Below, piece after piece: positions 34,041 through 46,600 of a stretch of 64,000 nt of DNA (the stretch's first letter is position 1; every line of letters begins with the position of its first letter). Made by a program: the position numbers and the translations under genes. The stretch comes from Gnomoniopsis sp. IMI 355080 (Eukaryota > Ascomycota > Sordariomycetes > Diaporthales > Gnomoniaceae), in assembly GCA_027946555.1 (NCBI GenBank), contig JAPEVC010000103.1:59741-123740 (forward strand), given 5' to 3'. The notes under the pieces were generated by a model, which searched no databases, was not told where the DNA came from, and saw only the letters and a list, made by a program, of their open reading frames with translations.

Positions 34041-34739
34041 ACCATAAATACAGACAGGGGAAGAGCCCTGGAGCTTTCCCCGCGCGAGTACTTCGCGTCA
34101 GTTTTTCGGAGCTTCAACGAATGCACCTGCGCAAGCTGCAGGTCAAGCTCGTCAAGCACACAATGTCCATGTAAAAACGAGACAGGAGTCTCTGGGATGG
34201 GAGGAAGATCTAGCTGCCTACAGTGTGTGGTAGTACTTGAGGCCCGAAACGAAATCAGCTCACACGAGGGCAGCTCAAGCTATGAGAGACTATGACTACA
34301 TGCTAGAATGCGAGAAACGGCCACGAGACAATTCTATGGCCACTGGCGAACTTGCCGTTGACCGCTACATTCAGAGAATGGTCATTGATCAGGTCCTCGG
34401 CGGGGTAGCAAGACTGGGTCGTCTAGCGAAGACAAAGCCAGAAGGGCCATGGGAGGACGAAAGCCTACGCATCCAAGGGACGCGAGCGATGTGGCGCAAG
34501 AGATTCCAGGACCGTTTTCGCTCGCCGTCGTTGGAGCGGTCGCCTTATCAGGTCCCATGTGGCTCATGGTGCTTCATAACACACTGTACATGGGCCTAGT
34601 CACAACGACTCTGTGTGTGGCTGCGTTTGGGCTCTCAATGTCATGGACGCTGAAAAATGTGGTAGCCATGGACGTTTTATCGGCCACGGCAACATATGCA
34701 GCAGTGTTGTTTGTTTTCGTAGGCCTTAGAAACTCTTGA
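34041..34739 (+). pseudogene. Decayed DUF6594-family membrane protein gene
   Basis: Pieces of one fungal DUF6594 protein lie in order but in different frames. Near 34083-34100 is REYFAS. From 34097 in another frame comes FSELQRMHLRKLQVKLVKH, followed by stops. From about 34200 in the third frame come WEEDLAAYS, a TAG, and then MRDYDYMLECEKRPRD to RFQDRF. From about 34517 in a further frame comes SLAVVGAVALSGPMWLMVL plus two more membrane segments, ending VLFVFVGLRNS. The C-terminal three-helix part is intact and typical. The frame changes are not separated by intron-like gaps, so small indels and stops are the simplest reading. The limits are approximate, and sequencing error remains possible. 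Confidence 0.65.
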
Positions 34740-34972
34740 TGTCGGCGTAGTTCCAGTTGCGGCGAGCCTGGAAGACAGGGGAAGGTCCTTGTGCGAGGAT
34801 CAGTCAACATCAATGTGATCACTGACATCAAAGTGTCAGGTTACTGGTCTTTCTGCGTTACCGCAAGTCTTTTGCGACACCAAAAAAGTGACTTTTATGT
34901 ATTGCCGCGTGGGATAGATTTTCTCTCAAGACATGAGAAGAATGAGGCCAACATCTGTGTGCCTCGCTAGGC

Positions 34973-36085
34973 TCACTGCGCAACATCGTCCCTGTCAACG
35001 TCCCGCTCTTGGGAACGACAGTTGTTTGTACACAGTCGGAACATGACTGTGGGCTGGAATTCTGGCATTCGCCCCAAGACTTCTTGCACCCATGGGTGGT
35101 CGAGATTTGGTGACCATAGCTGTCTTCGAAATGGCCGTCCAGGCAGATCTCCCTGGTCGGCCTGGCGCGGGTCGTCCGCTCTGCCGTCGAAGTCTGCTGG
35201 AAGAACGCGCCAAAATTGTCTCTGGTTTGGATGATCATCCGCATAGGGTATGCGATCATGCAACCATCTGCTCTGAAGGTCCTGTAGGAATTCCGTGGGG
35301 GTTTCGAGGTAATGGATCTTCGGGACGTCATCGATGCATGCGTCAAAGAAAGCCTTCGTCTCCATGTCCTCCTCGGTACCGTAGATTTTCCAGAAGCTGC
35401 GATAGCTAGCCATCCGCTTGGCATCACGTGCATCGACCAAGACAATCCGCTCCTCGCCCAGTGATCCCCAGAGACCCGACTTGGTGATGGCAGCTTCATC
35501 GGTCGCGTGAATCCATACATACGCACCACAGATGGACCAACTCGGGCGCTTCTCTAGGACGTCCATGATTTCCCTCCGAGTGTCTTGATACACAGAGTCA
35601 AGAAGGTCCGCACAAATGGACGCTTTGTGAAATTTGGCAATCAGCCCTAGGCGATGCTGGCGAGGGCCGGCCTCAAGACTGGGCGCAAGCTCAGTCAGGC
35701 ACGGGTGCCAATGCAAATGGATCGTATCTCTAGTGAAGTCGACCCATGGGCGGTACATGTCTGTAACGGTGGACAAGGAGTCGATGTACTCAAGGAAGGC
35801 GAAGTCAGCCGCCTCGAATGCGATTTGCCTCGATTCGCGGCAGACGCGCGCGATGGTGGGCAGAGCGTGGTTGCGCCTGGACGTCGGCCATAGCTCGCAT
35901 GAGCGCCGACTTTGGTTGTCGAGGTCGGGGTACGACTGGCAATAACGGTCCTCGAAACACCACTTCAAGTACTGCTGGTCCGGCAGGTCGAGCTCCACGA
36001 CGCGGTGAGGTAGACAAAGTCTCCAGATCTCATCACGCAGTTCCCGGGGAAGTCCTGGAAAACAATGAAAGCTTTGGGCAGCCAT
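34973..36085 (-). CDS. 2EXR domain protein
   Basis: Single-exon 370-aa protein. It begins with the 2EXR (F-box-like) signature common in large fungal families: FHCFPGLPRELRDEIWRLCL, followed by ARVCRESRQIAFE about 70 residues later. The rest (tryptophan-rich, with WVDFTRDTIHLHW and an acidic C-terminus DVDRDDVAQ) matches the general layout of such proteins but gives no catalytic motif. Function is unknown; F-box-like adaptor roles are only assumed for the family. An alternative frame in its C-terminal half is an overlapping shadow ORF. Confidence 0.8.
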   Translation of the reverse strand: MAAQSFHCFPGLPRELRDEIWRLCLPHRVVELDLPDQQYLKWCFEDRYCQSYPDLDNQSRRSCELWPTSRRNHALPTIARVCRESRQIAFEAADFAFLEYIDSLSTVTDMYRPWVDFTRDTIHLHWHPCLTELAPSLEAGPRQHRLGLIAKFHKASICADLLDSVYQDTRREIMDVLEKRPSWSICGAYVWIHATDEAAITKSGLWGSLGEERIVLVDARDAKRMASYRSFWKIYGTEEDMETKAFFDACIDDVPKIHYLETPTEFLQDLQSRWLHDRIPYADDHPNQRQFWRVLPADFDGRADDPRQADQGDLPGRPFRRQLWSPNLDHPWVQEVLGRMPEFQPTVMFRLCTNNCRSQERDVDRDDVAQ

Positions 36086-36892
36086 GTAGATGCTGAAGCA
36101 TTCTCATGTCCAACCAGACTTTATTATCCTGTATTGAGATGAGCATAGCGTCAGGAGGGTCGTGATTCTGGTAGTGGCAACGCATTGGCGTGGCGTGGCG
36201 TGGTATGGTGTGGTGTGCGTGGCGTGGCTGATGAGGCCGCCTGTCCCTTGTTAGACGGACCCCTCGTGCTGTTCAGCCAGGTGGGTGGGGCCGAGTTTCC
36301 TCGCCCAATCCCCCTCTCTAACTCTTGGCTGGAATTGAGCAGAATTAGCAAACAGCGCAGCTCCAGCTATTATCATTACTACAGGCCTGCCACAGTTCGT
36401 TTTCGCAGTCCTGAACACCAGGACGGAGGCAAGCAGATGCATATATGTACCTGTAATCATCGGGTGCCTCAAGTGGTGTTTGATATATGCCAAGGAGACG
36501 ACTCAACTTCCGGATTCGATTGCCTCCTTCGGCCGTATTAGCCGGAGCGGAGCGATTTATCAGCATCAGCGACGGCGATTCTCTGTACTCCGTATTAATT
36601 CCCAACCGCGACACCCATCTCCATATTGGCCATCGTTGGGCATCACCCAACACTTCGCAGCGCTCGAGCCTGGGTTGTGCGCACAACTATCCTGGCTTGT
36701 CTCTCGATTAATCGAATTCCCGGCCCCCTCCAACCCTCTCTCGACCTGGCCCTTGCTTTCGCGAAACTCTTTTAAACTTTCCGGCGCGTGGATCTCTGTT
36801 TCGCGCTGCCACAGCTACTCTCGACCCTCGAAACTCCTCATCAACAACCCGCATTCCTCGAGTACAGCATAGCAAGACCACCCTCTGTCGTC
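36086..36892. other. Divergent region, 2EXR gene / WW gene, with GTGGC minisatellite
   Basis: Promoter space between divergent genes. Between about 36186 and 36231 there is a tract of GTGGC and GTGGT units. The final 150 bases before the WW gene are CT-rich. Confidence 0.5.
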
Positions 36893-38335
36893 ATGACACC
36901 ACCAGCCTCTCCGGGCGGCGAGGGCCCCACGCAAGCCCCGCCTCACCTCCCCCCAGGCTGGATCGCACAATGGGACGCCAATAGCAAGAAGTACTACTAC
37001 GTGCAGCTGTCCACCGGCGTGTCGCAGTGGGATATCCCCACAGAAGCTGCCCCTGTTGGCGGCACTCCTGCGCCTGCTGTCGAACATCCTTATGGTGCTC
37101 CGGGCGGTGGCCAGCCCGAGCTCATCACACACCCGGACGGCTCCCAGACCGTGAAGCATCCAGATGGGAGGATGGAGCCTGTCATGCCGGATGAGAATGG
37201 CAATGCAAGGGGCATGGGCGACGGACAGACGGGTGATAGAGGACTTGGTGTAAGCCTTTCCATCTTGTAAATGCCTGCTCTCAGTGGTTGCAGCGCGCTG
37301 ACTCCAGCCTTTATGCAGTCAATGGCCATGAACGCATTACTCGGCAGCAACAAGCAGAGCGGCAATCATGGCGCCTCGTCCAACAACCTCGGTGGCCTTG
37401 CGAGTCAGGTATTCAGCGGCCTTACACACAGTGGCTCTGGTAGTCATGGCACTTCTGGTAGCCATGCGTCCAGTAGCGGAAGCGGGCTTGGGGGCAAGCT
37501 CGTCGGTCAGCTTGCGCAAAACCTCTTTTCTTCCGGTAACAAGCCGCAAGGACAAGCACAAAATTATCACAGCGGCCAATCGGCGACAACGCAGAGCTCG
37601 GGCGGCCTGGCGGGCTCGATGATGGGTGGGGTGGCGCACATGTTTGGTGGCGGACAATCGCATAGCTCGGTACGCTGTCAATCGGTCCTCGAGGCCTACT
37701 AATGAAGCGATTCGGTACAGTCTCTGACAACTGACCTCCCGAAGCAGAACCAAAACTACGGCTACTCCAACGCCGGTCAGACAGGAGGTTACAGTGGCTC
37801 GGCGCCTCCAGCATCTTACCAGCCATCCGGAGTGTCTCAACACACTCCGCAAGGCTCACAGCCGTCCTCGTCGTACCATACCCCCGCTTCAAACGCCCAA
37901 CCGCACTCGATACCATCTTACCAGACGTCATCCCAGCAGCCTCCGAACCCATATAGCCACGCACCACAACAACACGGCACGCCAAGCTTCCCACCCCCGC
38001 CTTCGAACCAATACGAAGGAGCACACCAAGGCTACCCAGGCTCCGCACAACATTCGCAATATAGTCAACACGGGCAAATACCAGGTCCTCCGGCGGGACA
38101 GCCGCCTGCCCATCAGTATGGACACCCGCAAGGCTTGGCGAGTCAATATACTCAGTCGCAACATGGCGGAGGGTATGGACAGCAACAGCCACCAGCGTAC
38201 GGTGGGCAGCAAGGGGGATACCCTTCCTACCAGGCCCCACCGCAGGGTCAGTATCCTTCTCAGCCGTCGTACGGTCAAGGCCCGACTGTGCAGCATGGCA
38301 GTCATTCTGCTTATGGTAGCAATTCTCACTATTAG
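36893..38335 (+). CDS. WW-domain protein with Gln/Gly/Ser-rich low-complexity tail
   Basis: Exons 36893-37249, 37319-37669 and 37748-38335 (69- and 78-nt introns) encode 431 aa. A single WW domain lies near residues 19-49 (LPPGWIAQWDANSKKYYYV, then GVSQWDIP), with both Trp and the Pro present, so proline-rich ligand binding is expected. A short conserved-looking segment follows (HPDGSQTVKHPDGRMEPV). Then comes a Gly/Ser/His-rich region with two VGQLAQNLFSS-like amphipathic patches and a Gln/Pro/Tyr/Gly-rich tail resembling prion-like domains. The frame is open upstream to an ATG at 36788, which would add 35 residues; 36893 is preferred because it starts just before the WW domain. Specific function is unknown. 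Confidence 0.85.
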
Positions 38336-39331
38336 GTTGGAATCGCGTGTTAAGACCACCAGCAAACCAAAGCATCATTCCACCATCCAGCTTCTGCAGC
38401 CTGATACGTTCAGTCAGCTCGGCATGAGGTCTGATTGGAGTGCTATGTTTCTGGAACTCCCTCATACATAGTGCCGATGGTGTTCCGTCTCTGGATCTTG
38501 ACCAGGAAGGAGCATCACACGAGCTTCTGCTACAACACTTGTTCGTCATGTGACACCAAATGGGCGACGCATGCATCAATTGTCGAGACCCCGAACCTTT
38601 CGGATCGCCTATCCTCTCGACATTAGTGTTGCGCGCGAAAGTTGAAACTTGCACGAAAAGTTATCATTAGAGTAAAACAAAAAGAGGGAGTTAGTCAATG
38701 GATACGAAGAGGTAAAGGCATCAAGTGCACAATTATCAAAACGTCGAGACAGGTAAACGGCTCTATGGCGGTTGCAACGCTCAGTCTCGGGTTGAAGCAG
38801 TCTCCGGGTCTCTTACCGTAACACTCCGAGGCAAAGTGGCCGGAGGATACATGTGTGGGCATGAGCTGGTTAAGAGGGCAATAGGTTACTTGAGCTCCAG
38901 GAGCCTTCTCATTCGCCATGGATGGCAATAGGAGGCATAGCAGACTGCTTGAAAGGGACGAGGTCGCCTCATTTGGATCTCGATACCAGCCCAAGGGTTT
39001 CTATTTGTCATGTATTATTGTTATGTAGTACCAGCGTTGTTTCTCTTTGGTTGATGAGCGACTCATTGGCTGTTTGGTTTAGACGTTTTCTTCCAAGTTC
39101 CTGGCTATGGCAAGGCAAAGTTTTGGGCAGCCTTGCAAAACGTTAGCATGTAGACTTGGTGGCAGTAAACTGAGATGCCACAACCGGGAGACATGCGCAA
39201 GTTCCTGCTGATATTACGACCGTGTGGGTCGATGGCGACGCATGGCACTTGAGCTGCTCCCATATCACATCCAGCTGCGCTGTGCAGCCCTAATTTCCAC
39301 ACGACAATCAGACCTGCGACTCGTCGACATT
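38336..39331. other. Intergenic between convergent WW and PGA1-like genes
   Basis: About 1 kb of 3' flanking DNA; only short ORFs without domains. Confidence 0.5.
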
Positions 39332-40116
39332 CTACTGCGTCTTCTTCACCCCATCCTCATCACCAAACAATGCCTTCAACCCCGGCACAACCAGCCTCGA
39401 CGCCAGCACCCAGCTCAGTACTGCCACAGCAACGATATACACCACCGTTGGAACCAGCGTGCGTGGGAGCACGTTCCCCAAGAAGGGGTCCAGGATGATG
39501 TCGACTAGTACTGGCTCGGGGTGGGCCATGAGCGTGGCGTTGGTGGTGAAATATTCTGCGGCCGCGGAGATGCGCAAGAACAGGATGGAGGATTGGTGTT
39601 CTGGGGCGGTGGCGGGTTTGGGCGGGGACGATGAAGGCGGTTGGCGGGACATGGAGTAATTGTACAGCGAGGTGATGAGTGCTGGGGTATCGAAGACGGT
39701 GTCAAGCGGGTAGGTGGTGAGGTGAAAAGCGGTCGGTTGCTGGACGGGGTGATGAGCGGCACTTCATGTATGAGTGATGAACTGAGAGGGGAGAGAAAGT
39801 GAGAGAGGGGAGCACTCACCGTTGCCAGCCAGCATACCCGCACTTCATATCGTTGACCCTCGGCGAGGTCGTCTAGGATTAGCCATGACTCCTTCCCCCG
39901 CGAAAGCTCTTCAGTGGGGAAGACGGCCTCTAGATGTGTTCTTATGGAAGGCTTGTCAGGCGTGAGAGTGTCGATGTTGAGGGCGTTTAGTGAGGGGCTT
40001 TGCGCCGGGATGTTTACAGGCTCGGGGCCGAGGAAGATTGTCTTCTCGGTGTTGGCTGAGATAAGAGGTATGCCTAGACAAAAGCACAGGATGGTTTTGA
40101 AGAACATGGCGTCCAA
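39332..40116 (-). CDS. PGA1-like GPI-mannosyltransferase II subunit
   Basis: Exons 40116-39820 and 39739-39332 (80-nt intron, GTGAGT...CCAG) encode 234 aa. A signal peptide (MFFKTILCFCLGIPLISA) is followed by NTEKTIFLGPEPVNIP and, at the exon junction, EGQRYEVRVCWLAT-QPTAF, which I recognise from the Pga1 family. Near the C-terminus LVPTVVYIVAVAVLSWVLAS is one membrane span, with a short charged cytosolic tail. In yeast Pga1 acts with Gpi18 to add the second mannose to GPI anchors in the ER. The start could also be the Met three codons later. Identification rests on remembered family features, so moderate confidence. Confidence 0.65.
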
Positions 40117-40822
40117 GTTAGGAGCTCGCGGCTGGTTTGTGAAGTTGCTATAAACCTTAGTACCTACCTAATTTGGGTATCTAGGTGGGTAGCGCATGCT
40201 GTGCTGGGTGCTGGGTGAGGCTGAGCAGGCAGGCAGGCGGGCAGGCACTCCCAACAACTGTGGCCGTGTGGCTGGAGAATTTCACATGTCAGGCCAGGGT
40301 ACCTCTTTCCCCAGGTCCCACTCTGGCTCTGCAGGGCCCCCCGACGACCCCCGGAAAACTGGGGTTGGTTGGTCGGAGAATCCCTTTGGCGTCACCCGCA
40401 ACTCGACCTTTGACCGAGGGAACTTTGACTTTCCTTGACAGCCAGATTGGGTTGGGGTCAACTTCCCAGTCCTCCTCGGCCCCCCGTGGTCAGAACATGA
40501 CTCCCGAAAACCACATCGCCGCCAGGGATACGTCCCAGCTCTTTGAATCCCGATCATGATACTGCGCGTACTCTTGTGTCGACCAGGCTGACTAGACATC
40601 CGCTTCCATGAGTATTTCCCATTGTTTCTGTCCTTCGTGAGGAGCTGGCGCTGGTCCTCGGGCTCTGATAGAGCGCAACCGAACGCGCCCGAATCTTGAC
40701 CTCGACCACGTCCACCGACCGACTCGAACAATCCCGCCCCTCCGAGCACTTCAAGGAAGTGGGAGAACGATAGATCGGTTCAAGTCAATACAATAGTTAC
40801 TATCCACTCAATAAAGCCCCTC
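40117..40822. promoter_or_regulatory. Divergent region, PGA1-like / peroxisomal ABC gene
   Basis: About 0.7 kb between divergent starts. Several CCCCGG/CCGGGG-like G/C-rich blocks lie around 40330-40500. A 124-codon ORF at 40185-40559 is domain-free. Confidence 0.45.
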
Positions 40823-43071
40823 ATGGCTTCTCAATCCAAGCTGCTCGCTTCGCAGCACGAACACGCCGTCCGCAATATCGTCAACCACCTCACAACCCTC
40901 TACCTCTCTAACCGCAAACGCATCTCCCGCTCCGTCTATCTCGTCCTCGCCCTCGCCCTCATCAACCGCGTGCGCAACGCCATTGCCGAGCAAAAGGCCG
41001 CCTCGCAACGCGAGCGCACCGAAAAAAAGACGACCACCCCCCTCAGCCAAGCCGACGATGCAAACCCCAAAAAGAAGAAAAAGGTTGAGCTCAACCGCGA
41101 GTTCTTCCGCTCGCTGTTGCGTCTGCTTCGCATCGTCGTGCCCGGCTGGCGTAGCAAGGAGACGCGGCTGCTGATCAGCCACAGCTTCTTCCTGGTGGTG
41201 CGCACGCTCATCTCGCTCAAGGTCGCGGCTATGGACGGCGCCATCGTCAAGGCGCTGGTCAAGGGTAACGGGAAGGAATTTCTGAAGCGGATTGTATGGT
41301 GGATGCTGATTGCGGTGCCCGCGACGTTTACCAACTCGATGTTGTCATGGCATCAGGCTGAGCTAAGCTTGAAGTATCGTACAAGGCTGACGCACCATAT
41401 TCATGACAAGTATCTGAGCCAACTGACATTTTACGGAATCTCGGCTTTGGATGATCGGATAAAAAATCCGGATCAGTTGATCGCTGTCGACGTCGCCAAG
41501 TTCTCGAGTAGCTTGGCTGAATTGTATAGCAACCTCGCGAAACCTCTGCTGGACATGGTCAGTTTCCTAATGCACCTTTGCGCTCTTTGACAGAAATTTA
41601 TTAACGAATCTCTGGCAGACGATATATACATGGTCATTATCCAACAGTGTCGGTGGTGAAGGCGTCATGCTCATGACTCTCCTCGTCCAACTCTCGGCCA
41701 ATGTCATGCGCGCCCTCACTCCCCCATTTGGCAAATACGTGGCAGACGAGGCGAGACTAGAGGGCGAATTCCGTTTCCAACACTCGCGACTGATAGACCA
41801 TTCCGAAGAAGTTGCCCTATACGCAGGCCACGAGTCGGAGAAGGACACACTGGATAAAGGCTACTTTACGCTCATTAAACACGTCAACTACATTCTGCGG
41901 CGCCGCTTCTACCATGGCTTCATGGAGGACTACGTGATTAAATATATTTGGGGTGCCATGGGGCTGTTGCTCTGCAGTGTGCCGGTGTTCGTGAAATTGC
42001 CCGGATCCATCACGCAAGATATGGGCAATAGGACAGAAAGTTTCGTCACAAATCGAAGAATGTTGCTGGGTGCGTCTGACGCTTTCGGGCGCGTCATGTT
42101 CTCGTATAGGGAGATCATGGAACTGGCTGGATATACTTCTCGGGTCTCTTCGCTACTGGAAGTCATGGAAGACATTCAAAAGGGCCACTTTGAGAAGAAG
42201 TTGGTGTCCAGTGCAGGAACCGAGGACAATGAGGCCGTTCTCAAGGGTCGCGGCAAAGTTGTGGAGAGTAAGGACATAAAGTTCATCGACGTGTAAGTCT
42301 TCCCGACCACTTGCGCATCTGCCACCCTAACTGATTCCATCCAGTCCAATCATCTCCCCCAACGGCGATGTTCTCATTCGCGCCCTTACATTCTCCCTTC
42401 AAACCGGCGACCACCTCCTCGTCGTCGGCCCCAACGGCTGCGGCAAGTCCTCGCTATTCCGCATTCTTGGCGGCCTGTGGCCCGTCTACGGCGGCACTGT
42501 ACATAAGCCTCCCTTCACAGACATCTTCTACATCCCGCAGCGACCCTACCTCTCGCGCGGCTCCCTGCGCCAGCAAATCACGTACCCAGACGGTCTGCGC
42601 GCGACTCGCGCCAAGGGCGTTTCAGACGCGGATCTCCTTGACATCCTCAAAATACTCAATTTGGAGCAGCTCGTCGCGCTCTACCCGGATGGCTGGGATG
42701 CTGAGGCCGAGTGGCGCGATGTGCTCTCGGGCGGGCTGCAGCAGCGCGTGGCGATGGCGCGTCTGTTCTACCATCGTCCGCGGTACGCGATCCTCGACGA
42801 GTGCACGAGCTCGGTGACGCTAGAGACGGAGAAGGTCATGTACGACAATGCCAAGGCGCTGGGCATCACGCTCATGACGGTCAGCCACCGCCGGAGTTTG
42901 TGGAAGTACCATAGCCACATTCTGCAGTTTGATGGGCAGGGCCACTACGTTTTCACAAAGCTGGATGCGGACCGCCGGATGAAGTTGGAGGATGAGAAAG
43001 AGGATCTGGAAGTGCTGCTGAGGCAGGTGCCCGAATTGGAGAGGAGGGTGGCCGAGTTGACTTCTTCGTGA
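40823..43071 (+). CDS. pxa2: Peroxisomal ABC half-transporter, subfamily D (Pxa2-type)
   Basis: Half-transporter that, as a Pxa1-Pxa2 dimer, imports long-chain acyl-CoA into peroxisomes. Exons 40823-41557, 41619-42292 and 42345-43071 (61- and 52-nt introns) encode 711 aa. The N-terminal ABCD transmembrane domain has the family block LSLKYRTRLTHHIHDKYL and a LIDHSEEVALYAGHESEK stretch. The nucleotide-binding domain has Walker A GPNGCGKSS (near residue 500), the Q-loop region IPQRPYLSRGSLRQQ, signature LSGGLQQRVAMARL and Walker B YAILDECTSSVTLE. All ATPase motifs are intact. A C-terminal coiled-coil-like helix (LEDEKEDLEVLLRQVPELE) ends the protein. Assignment to Pxa2 rather than Pxa1 is by length and the DECTSSVTLE wording, so less certain than the subfamily. 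Confidence 0.88.
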
Positions 43072-43622
43072 GAATGGGGGATGTCTTGGACGAGCTGATG
43101 AACCTGGCATGTGCGAGGAGAGGGCTGGCATATTTTGGACTATTATAATGAGCATATATCCGTATGAAATGGTAGACATTGGTCTTTGTTCTCGCGCTTG
43201 ATTTGGTGCTTGACGAGCTTGACTGAGGGAGACCACATTTGAAAGGAGAACTGAGCGATCATCCACGTCAACCCAAGGGGTGCCGCTTGACTTTCCTGCC
43301 AGTTCAGTACAATCAGACCGTTTTATTATCAATGTCCCCCGATGTAGAACACTATCCGATCTTGTTGGCTACCGATCAGACGCAACGTACAATAAACAAG
43401 GACCCCCCCAAAACACCCAATATGTTTTAACCCGTAAGCCACATGAGAATAAAGAAGACACCTGTGTATGCTCTCTGTACTGTACTAATCTCGGGCTCAC
43501 CGAAGCTGGGTTCCGTGTAGCGCCCCGAAGCTTCCTTCTCTAATCATAAAACAAAGTCACGACTGAGGATTTTCCCGACTTTGGCCTCTACTCGTTTTCT
43601 TCCATTTTTGCTTTTTCTTTCC
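43072..43622. other. Intergenic between convergent ABC and GDE1 genes
   Basis: 3' flanking DNA of both genes; nothing else is seen. Confidence 0.5.
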
Positions 43623-46600
43623 TTAATTCGCAACCTTCACGCCCCCGTCAATGTAATCATTCTCGTCCACCACCACGTCGCTTCCCTTGCCATCTTCAGG
43701 CGGTGAGGGAGGCAACACGCCCAAAGTCTTGCTCTCGTGCTCGGTAAGACCCTTGCGGATGGCGAGCACGCTGTCGACGATGACGGCGTCGATGCCCTCT
43801 TTGACTTGGCGCTATGATGAAAAAGACAAGTCAGCACAATTTTCTTCTTTTTAAGAGAAAAAGAATGAAAGAAGGGGAAGTATCTGCCGAGGGGTTTTTG
43901 GTTGTAATCTTACCTGTACCATCAACGAATCATTGTTCTCTACACCATAGCTTACACACACCAGACCATGCTGCTTGACCACCCTTACCAACCGCGGCGA
44001 GTTCGTAAACGGCTCCGTATTGCTCACAATACCGAGCAAGTTCCAGCGACTCGCAAAACGAATCGCCTCTTGCAACGAGCTAGCACGGACATCACCCACA
44101 GGACTGGTGCCTGCATCCGTCAGGAACATGATGGGAAAATTCGGCTGCTTGAAGCTCAAGCACAGACAAATGTCGGGGTTGAAGCTCGAGAAGATGATAT
44201 GCCGCCCGCCCGCCAGGTCGTACACCTTGGTCAGCACCGTGTCGCAGAAGCTGTTCAGCTCGACCGCGTACGCGTCCATGTCGTGCTCTTCGGACTCGTG
44301 CAGCATGGGGTACTTCATCTCGATGTTGAAGCCGACGCCGTGCGGCAGGTCGCGGAAGAGGTCCTCGAGCGTGGCAAAGGGCGCCTGGATGAAGTTGCCG
44401 CGGCTGTTGCCCTTGTAGCCCTTTTCCTTAAAGTCACGCGTGTGCTTCATGCGCTCGCTGGCGACGCCATCGGGCAGCGTGCCGACGCCGTAGCCAACGG
44501 ACATGGAGCGTTGGCGGGGTCCGGCCGGGGACGGGGTTCGGGTTGCCGACGGGATCTGTTGCTGTGGAGGCAGCATCTCTTTGCCGTTGAGAGGGCGGCG
44601 CGCGTCCGGATTGATGTGCAGGAATTGTTCGAGTGTGAGCGTGTGCACGGGCGCGTCGATGCCCGTTTCGGAGACGAGGAAGTCGTGGTAAATGACGGGG
44701 ACGTGGTCCTTGGTGAGCTGCACGTCGAACTCTACGTATTGCGCGCCCAGGTTGGCGGCAGCGATGAAGGACTCGACCGTGTTCTCGCCGAGCTGCAGCG
44801 AGCGATTGCTGGTGACGTTCTTGCCGAGCCCGCGGTGGCCAATGACCATGGTCGAGGCCAGCTTCTTCCAGTAGGTCTGCTGGGAGGTCACCTCCATATT
44901 GGGATGGGAGAAGGGCGTCACGACGAGGAAGTTGAAGTTGACGGTGCCAATCACCTCGAGGGTGGCTGAGGAGACGACGGGGACGCACACGTCGCCTTGG
45001 AGGTTCATGCGCTTGGAGCCGACGGACGGACGGACGGACGAGAGGAGGGCGACGCCGCGGCCGATTTTGTTCTTCTCGTTCCCGGAGTAGGTGGGCACAA
45101 TGTCGAATAGCAGCTTGACGTTGGCGGCGTTCTTGGTGGTGAAGACGATGGGCTCGGTCGAGATGTTTTCGTGGACTGGCAGATCGATGATCGTGGGCTC
45201 ACCCTGGGCGCCATTCGCGGAGACCACAACAGACAGCGCGGTGTCGAGCTGTGTTGTGTGGGCTTCATTGAGAGGTACTCGGTCGAGTTTGACAGCATCG
45301 ACGTCCTTACGCATATCCATGGAGCCCAAACTGACCAGCACCAAGCTCTCGTCCTTTAGGTAACGATGTCCGAATGTCTTGACGGGCTCAGCAACTCGCG
45401 AAGACCCATTCGACCTCCGGTCTCCAAGAGACGAGACCTCTGGAGGGGAAGTGCCAGCAACATCCTTGCCTTGTGCTGCATCCTCCCCGTTCGCGGAAGG
45501 CGTCGCTGTGATTTCGTCGACGCGAGTGTTCTCTTTTAGCAGGCGGGCGATGGGTAAATGGCCTCGAAGGGAAGCATGCTCCTTTGCTGTCCAGCCAGAC
45601 GAGTCGAGCTTGTCGACATCCGCCCCGGCCTCCACCAGGAGCTTGGCAACGGAAAGATGACCATCGACAGCCGCAATGTGCAAAGGCGTCCAGTTGAAGT
45701 TCTTCTCCACCAAGTTCAGGTCGGCCTTTTGCTCATCCGTACCCTCAATCAAGATGCGCGCACATTCGTCGTGTCCGAACCTAGCGGCGATGTGCAGGGC
45801 CGTCTCGCCGACGCCGTCTTGCCAGTTGATATCGACGCCTGCGTCCACGAGCAGCTTGACGATCCGCTTGAAGTTCGCCTTGGTGGCAATAGCCAGGACG
45901 GCGCTAGACTTGGAAACGTGGCGACGCATGGCGCTCTTGTCCTCCTTGGGCCCGCGCCAGTTTTCGCCCTGCAGCAGTGCCTGCGTTGTCAGCGCATGGC
46001 CTCCGATAACGCTCAGGTGCAGAGGCGCATTGCCCTCCTTGTCTTGCCACTCGGGAGCATCGATGCCCTCTTCTACGTCGAACTGGCCCCACTCTTGCAT
46101 CTTCTCCATGATGATGCGGCAGACAACCACGAAGCCAAACTGTGCGGCATAGTGGAGCGGCAGACGGCCGAACGAGTCTCGAATATTGAGGGCGCACCGC
46201 TGGTCCTCGCGCAGCTTCTCCAAAAGGTAGATCAACGTGTCAACAGCTTCGTCGCTCTTGTCCAAGATCTTCTCCTTTGCTTCTATTTCGAGCTGGGCCG
46301 CAGGTGATGCTGCGGGCGTGATGTATTGTGAGGCGTAATGATTCCCTGCCGGAAAGGGGTAGGCAGGGGCTTCATTCTCTCCCTTGCCTTGCTTGGTGCG
46401 GCCGATATGGATGACTAGGCGGTGGATACAGTTGCGCTCATTGATATCGTCCGGCTCGTCCAGCGTCTGGATGCGCGAGAGCAGGTACTCAATAGAACGC
46501 TTTGAGCGGGCAGAGATGGACCTCTGCAGCAGATTAAGTAGCAAGCCCTGGGCAGGATCCTCGGAAAGTGCAAGGTTGGTCTCGCGCAACCGGGCCTCCA

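Noticed and set aside
37422..38654. 410-codon minus-strand ORF opposite the WW-domain gene
   Set aside because: Overlaps three exons of a well-supported gene; no domain.
43968..44969. 333-codon plus-strand ORF opposite gde1
   Set aside because: Mirror of the GDPD-coding exon.
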